Assembly (NCBI RefSeq): GCF_023617305.1
Contig: NZ_CP081485.1
Coordinates: 920,501 to 984,500, forward strand
Origin: Methanobrevibacter sp. TLL-48-HuF1
GTDB lineage: Archaea; Methanobacteriota; Methanobacteria; Methanobacteriales; Methanobacteriaceae
Length of the DNA: 64,000 bases
Reading direction: 5' to 3'
The notes under the pieces were generated by a model, which had not been told where the DNA came from, searched no databases, and saw nothing but the letters and a program-made list of their open reading frames with translations. Position numbers and translations under genes: made by a program. Positions 60,331 to 64,000 of the stretch are shown here, piece after piece. Position 1 is the first letter of the stretch, and the number at the start of each line of letters is the position of its first letter.

Positions 60331-62091
60331 TTATACAAGCTCTAAATCTTTAATTTCATCTGCAGATGCTTTTTTAGCTGCTTCAATATATGCATCACAG
60401 ACATAATCAACATTACCATCCATTATAAGCTTACCTTTATCTAACCAAATAGCTCTGGTACATAATTCCCTTATTTTGGCAGTTGAATGTGATACTAAAA
60501 GAACAGTAACTCCTGACCCCATCATAGATTTAAGTTTGTCTCCACTTTTCTTTTGGAACTTTACATCCCCAACAGATAAAATTTCATCTAAAATTAATAT
60601 ATCAGGTTCAACAACAGTAGCTACTGAAAAACCGAGTTTAGCAACCATACCTGAGGAATAATTCTTAATTGGAATTTCCATAAAGTCACCAAGTTCTGAA
60701 AACTCAACAATTTCATCATATTTGCTTAATAGAAACTCTTTGGAATAACCTAATATTGCTCCATTTAAAAATACGTTTTCTCTTCCACTGTAATTATGGT
60801 CAAAACCTGCACCAAGTTCCAATAATGGAGCTATCTTTCCGGCAGTGTATATTTTACCTTTAGTCGGTTTAAATACACCGGACAATACTTTTAAAAGAGT
60901 ACTTTTACCTGCACCATTAAATCCTATAATTCCTACCCTTTCACCTTTGTTAATAGTAAATGATAAATCATTAAGTGCTTTGAAATTTGTTTTAGGTTTA
61001 AGTTCCCTTTTAACCCATTTAATACAATACTCTTTTAGATTATCCACTTTTTCTTGAGGCATATCAAATTCCATAGATACACTGTCAACATCAATAGCTA
61101 CTTCCTGATTTAATCTTTGAAATTCTTCATTATCTTCTAATTCAGAAGCCCAAACTCCGGAAGTTTCATCAAACATATTGACCGGACTTTCAAATCCTTC
61201 AGGATGAACTTCAACATAAAAATTAGGAGTTGCACCATAATTTTTAGTATAGGCATTTATATGAGTAAATCCTTCACAGGTAGCTTTAAGAATTAATCTT
61301 AATCCAGACATTCCTTTTCCACGTGCTGAAGGAGTCCAAATATAATTTGTTTCATCAAATATATCTTCAGCTACCTCCACATCTTTTTCAGATAACTTAT
61401 TAACTTTCCTAGGTTTGAAATAATATTTTACAAGTTCAAAACCTTCAGGAATGTTGATTTTAACTTCCTGAGGTTCTTTTGAAATACCATTTACATTTCT
61501 AAAGTAAATAGAATATCTTAATTCTTCACCTACAGCTATTTTTATAGGTTTTTCCTTTGTTGGGAAATAATTGTTAGTTTCACCGGAAGTTATAAGATAT
61601 CTTTTAACCTCAAAAACTAATTTGACACGAATATAATCAAAATAAAGTAATCCGTCATTTTCACTGGTGTTTTTAGGAAATTCTACTTTAATGGCGAAAT
61701 TATTATTAATATCCTTACCTTCTATGTCATCAACAATTATTTTTACAGACCTGTCTGCAGGATAAACATCTGCATGAACAAAAGATTCTTTTTCAAATTC
61801 ACTGTCTCCTATAACTGCTTTAATCATAGGAGGATCCATTTTAATAGGATTTTCAGAAGAATCTTTATGAAAATCATGCTCTACAATAACTTCTGATACT
61901 CTGGCATCATCAGGAATATTAAAATCAAAATGACTTGTACACATAACCTGAGGAGCTTCATTTGATTCAACTACTGTAGAAGCTAATTCATCCCAATCAT
62001 CGATTTTAACATTATCTAAATCATTCCATTCAGATTTACTGGAATTTTCTTCTTGAGTAATAACTTTTGGATATCTTACTTGAATAGTCAA
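60331..62091 (-). CDS. ABC transporter ATPase for polysaccharide export, with N-terminal extension
   Basis: A 586-residue protein. The ATPase is the C-terminal 240 residues: Walker A IGFNGAGKST (389-398), signature NYSSGM (477-482), Walker B ILILDE (498-503). It resembles Wzt/TagH, which drives polysaccharide or teichoic-acid export with an ABC-2 permease. Residues 1-330 look like two beta-sandwich domains (about 40-165 and 170-300) followed by an acidic linker; bacterial Wzt instead carries its sugar-binding domain at the C-terminus. The start is TTG, supported by GGAGG 9 nt upstream, with no ATG near. It is followed by the TagB/F-like gene and preceded by the permease gene. Confidence 0.87.
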   Translation of the reverse strand: MTIQVRYPKVITQEENSSKSEWNDLDNVKIDDWDELASTVVESNEAPQVMCTSHFDFNIPDDARVSEVIVEHDFHKDSSENPIKMDPPMIKAVIGDSEFEKESFVHADVYPADRSVKIIVDDIEGKDINNNFAIKVEFPKNTSENDGLLYFDYIRVKLVFEVKRYLITSGETNNYFPTKEKPIKIAVGEELRYSIYFRNVNGISKEPQEVKINIPEGFELVKYYFKPRKVNKLSEKDVEVAEDIFDETNYIWTPSARGKGMSGLRLILKATCEGFTHINAYTKNYGATPNFYVEVHPEGFESPVNMFDETSGVWASELEDNEEFQRLNQEVAIDVDSVSMEFDMPQEKVDNLKEYCIKWVKRELKPKTNFKALNDLSFTINKGERVGIIGFNGAGKSTLLKVLSGVFKPTKGKIYTAGKIAPLLELGAGFDHNYSGRENVFLNGAILGYSKEFLLSKYDEIVEFSELGDFMEIPIKNYSSGMVAKLGFSVATVVEPDILILDEILSVGDVKFQKKSGDKLKSMMGSGVTVLLVSHSTAKIRELCTRAIWLDKGKLIMDGNVDYVCDAYIEAAKKASADEIKDLELV

Positions 62092-62105
62092 ACTAAAAAA
62101 CCTCC

Positions 62106-62891
62106 CTATATATTAAGTACAAATTTATCCTGATATTTGAAGAATATGTAAACACCAATGATAAGTGAAATTATTGAAGTTACAACCAAAAACAGGAATG
62201 GCCAGGTATCTGGGAAAGTCCCGCCAAGTATAATGTTTCTGAAACACTCAACAGCTGAATATAAAGGATTTAATTTATATGCAAATAGGTACTGTTGAGG
62301 AATAATATCTATCGGATAGAACAAAGGAGTCATAAATGATAAAAGCATTACAAGAACTCCGTATAAATATTTAATATCTGTAAAGAATGTTGTAGCTGTT
62401 GCAAGGATTAAACCTACCCCCATTGTTAAAACCAATAAGAAAAACAATGGAATTGGTGAATATATTAATGCAAAATGGAATGGAGCGCCAGTAACTATCA
62501 TCACAGCAACCAATACCACCAGAGAGATTAAAAAGTTAATAAATTCTGAACAGACAATTCCTACTGCAAACATGTATTTAGGAACATAAATCTTTTTAAT
62601 AATCTCAGAATTTGCCTTAATGGAATCCATGGCTCCAGTAGTAGCATTAGCAAATAAATCAAATACTAATTTACCACTTAACAAATAAACTGGGAAATTC
62701 TCAATAGTATTTGCAAATATTAAAGAGAAAACCATTGTTAAAACAATCATAGATAATAATGGATTTAAAAAACTCCAAAATAAACCTAAAGTAGAATCCT
62801 TATATTTTCCGCTTATATCCCTTTTAATTAATTCGGTAAGCAGAAAAGTATACTTATTAAAATTTTGTACATACACATTGTTTTCAAACAT
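62106..62891 (-). CDS. ABC-2 type polysaccharide export permease (Wzm/TagG-like)
   Basis: A 261-residue membrane protein with six hydrophobic segments. The N-terminal LLTELIKRDISGKYKDSTLG and SFLNPLLSMIVLTMVFSLIF are typical of the Wzm/TagG permeases, and the end TPLFYPIDIIPQQYLFAYKL contains the family's proline-rich motif. It would form the pore for the glycan with the ATPase whose gene follows 14 nt later. ATG 62891 is chosen over the TTG at 62897. It is 130 nt downstream of the glycosyltransferase at the window edge, so the operon may have its own promoter in that gap. Confidence 0.92.
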   Translation of the reverse strand: MFENNVYVQNFNKYTFLLTELIKRDISGKYKDSTLGLFWSFLNPLLSMIVLTMVFSLIFANTIENFPVYLLSGKLVFDLFANATTGAMDSIKANSEIIKKIYVPKYMFAVGIVCSEFINFLISLVVLVAVMIVTGAPFHFALIYSPIPLFFLLVLTMGVGLILATATTFFTDIKYLYGVLVMLLSFMTPLFYPIDIIPQQYLFAYKLNPLYSAVECFRNIILGGTFPDTWPFLFLVVTSIISLIIGVYIFFKYQDKFVLNI

Positions 62892-63023
62892 GAACAAGAA
62901 CTCTCTAAAATAAATTTTTTTAAACTGTTAGTTATTTTTAATAAAAGAATTATAAAAAGATTGCTTATCCGAAGATTATTTAGTCTTATTATCTCCACAC
63001 ATTAAACACATATCTTTAATGGA

Positions 63024-64000
63024 TTATCCCAATCCAAAAAAAGACTTGATTTTATCTTTCCTGGCTCTTGATTTTTTAATTTTAGTTATTTTTCTGACTG
63101 TTTCATCATAATCCCCTGCTAAAATAGGTTTAGTCAAAGGTGAATAAATTCTTTCATCAAAATCCGAAGTTATATTTACTTGTTTTCTAAGTAATGGATT
63201 AATAGCTGCTACTAACTCTCTTTTTTCAGTATCGGAAATATCACTAGCTACCAAACTTGTTAACCAATAAACAAAATGTCTTTTAAAGATATTTGAGAAG
63301 AATTCCTCATTATTTAGTTTATTTAACAAGTTATCTATCTCAAAATAACCATCAACCATGCTGGCCAAGTATTTTTTATTTCTAATATGAATTGTAGATT
63401 TATTTCCGTCAGCATCACGTATACTATAATTATAGCTATAAAAATCATCCAGATAAACTGTTCTTTTAGATTTAAGAAGTGCATAAACATAAACATACAA
63501 GTCTTCAGCAAGCATTCCTTCTAAAAATCTAATATTGTTTTCAGTCAGGAAGTCTTTTTTAAATAATTTTGTCCAGATACTCGGAGCAATATCAAATAAC
63601 CGTAAATCCTCTCTAAAACTGTTTACAGCAATATTTTCCCTATTGAAAACTGTTTTTTCTTTAACAGATTCATTTTCATAAACTTTATAGAAGTTAGTAA
63701 TTAAAAAATCAGCATTTTCTTTGGTTATTTCATTATACATTACTTCAAAAGCATTTTCTACATAGCTATCATCATGATCAGCAAAGATAACATACTCACC
63801 CCTGGCCAAATCCAAACCCCTATTTCTGCCGGTTCCGGGAAACCCTGAATTTTCATCTAAAAATACAGCCAAAACATTAGAATACATTTCATCAAAATTA
63901 TGCAACAACTCCAAAGTATAACTGTCAGTTGAAGCATCATCAACAAAAATAACCTCAATATCCTCAAAACCTAAACTCTGAGACATGATAGAGTCTAAAA
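63024..64000 (-). CDS. Family-2 glycosyltransferase, N-terminus cut by window edge
   Basis: The reading frame is open to the right edge: upstream of the internal ATG at 63986 it still encodes LDSI, continuing the family's SLDSI-like segment, so the true start lies outside the window. Visible are VIFVDDASTDSYTLELLHNF, the DxD-like VIFADHDDSYVENA and ENSGFPGTGRNRG, typical of GT2. About 325 residues are seen. The C-terminus is basic (KKSRARKDKIKSFFGLG). It belongs to the surface-glycan locus and precedes the ABC exporter genes. Confidence 0.87.
   Translation of the reverse strand, partial: LDSIMSQSLGFEDIEVIFVDDASTDSYTLELLHNFDEMYSNVLAVFLDENSGFPGTGRNRGLDLARGEYVIFADHDDSYVENAFEVMYNEITKENADFLITNFYKVYENESVKEKTVFNRENIAVNSFREDLRLFDIAPSIWTKLFKKDFLTENNIRFLEGMLAEDLYVYVYALLKSKRTVYLDDFYSYNYSIRDADGNKSTIHIRNKKYLASMVDGYFEIDNLLNKLNNEEFFSNIFKRHFVYWLTSLVASDISDTEKRELVAAINPLLRKQVNITSDFDERIYSPLTKPILAGDYDETVRKITKIKKSRARKDKIKSFFGLG

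Overview
The window reads as a chromosomal segment of a methanogenic archaeon of the order Methanobacteriales, most likely a gut Methanobrevibacter close to M. smithii. The evidence is strongly AT-rich DNA, archaeal information-processing genes (srp54, pus10, dph2, csl4, rpoL, tfs, radA, an RPA-like protein, Sec61-beta), methanogen genes (hdrA, a DmrX-like archaeoflavoprotein, cbiL, an F420H2 oxidase with an MsvR-type regulator), and very large adhesin-like proteins. The species is inferred from gene content, not from a database search. Translation signals are consistent: a GGTG/GGAG-type Shine-Dalgarno about 5-9 nt before ATG. This moves several starts downstream of the longest open frame.

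Layout. 1-1.05 kb: end-truncated membrane acyltransferase. 1.2-4.7 kb: Nudix hydrolase, argD, cyclophilin, MFS exporter. 3.3-6.8 kb: minus-strand operon hisF / OGG-type glycosylase / VOC protein / MFS. 6.85-10.1 kb: Sec61-beta, moaC, pus10 and srp54 on the minus strand. 10.2-14.7 kb: plus-strand run of hpt, dph2, csl4, rpoL, a Nudix gene, tfs, an acidic membrane protein and tRNA-Arg(TCG). 14.7-16.6 kb: XPD/DinG-type helicase. 16.6-18.5 kb: a roughly 1.86-kb insertion bounded by a 77-bp near-identical direct repeat and carrying one frameshifted DUF4062/GHKL-ATPase/wHTH gene. 18.5-19.2 kb: cbiL. 19.2-21.9 kb: oxidative-stress divergon (MsvR-like regulator against F420H2 oxidase and a rubrerythrin-like protein), with two palindromes in the shared intergenic region.

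22.8-35.8 kb holds two adhesin-like surface proteins. The first (about 3,036 aa) is a mosaic of beta-helix and Ig-like modules with recent internal duplications and no visible C-terminal anchor. The second (1,173 aa) has a proline- and serine-rich stalk and a C-terminal membrane anchor. 35.9-49.8 kb is a housekeeping stretch: site-2 protease, moeA, purL, ileS, mat, a DUF192 protein, DmrX-like flavoprotein, glyA and hdrA. 50-54.8 kb: an AEC transporter with a decayed tandem copy beside it, a 51-aa zinc-ribbon protein, radA and an RPA-like multi-OB protein.

55-64 kb is a minus-strand surface-polysaccharide locus, read right to left: glycosyltransferase (running off the window), ABC-2 permease, ABC ATPase with an unusual N-terminal extension of about 330 residues, a TagB/TagF-like polymerase, three GT2 glycosyltransferases and a polyprenyl-phosphate sugar transferase. 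Together these could build a lipid-linked glycan, extend it, and export it with an ABC transporter, as in teichoic-acid or O-antigen systems, in an organism whose wall is pseudomurein. No rRNA, CRISPR array or intact insertion sequence was seen.
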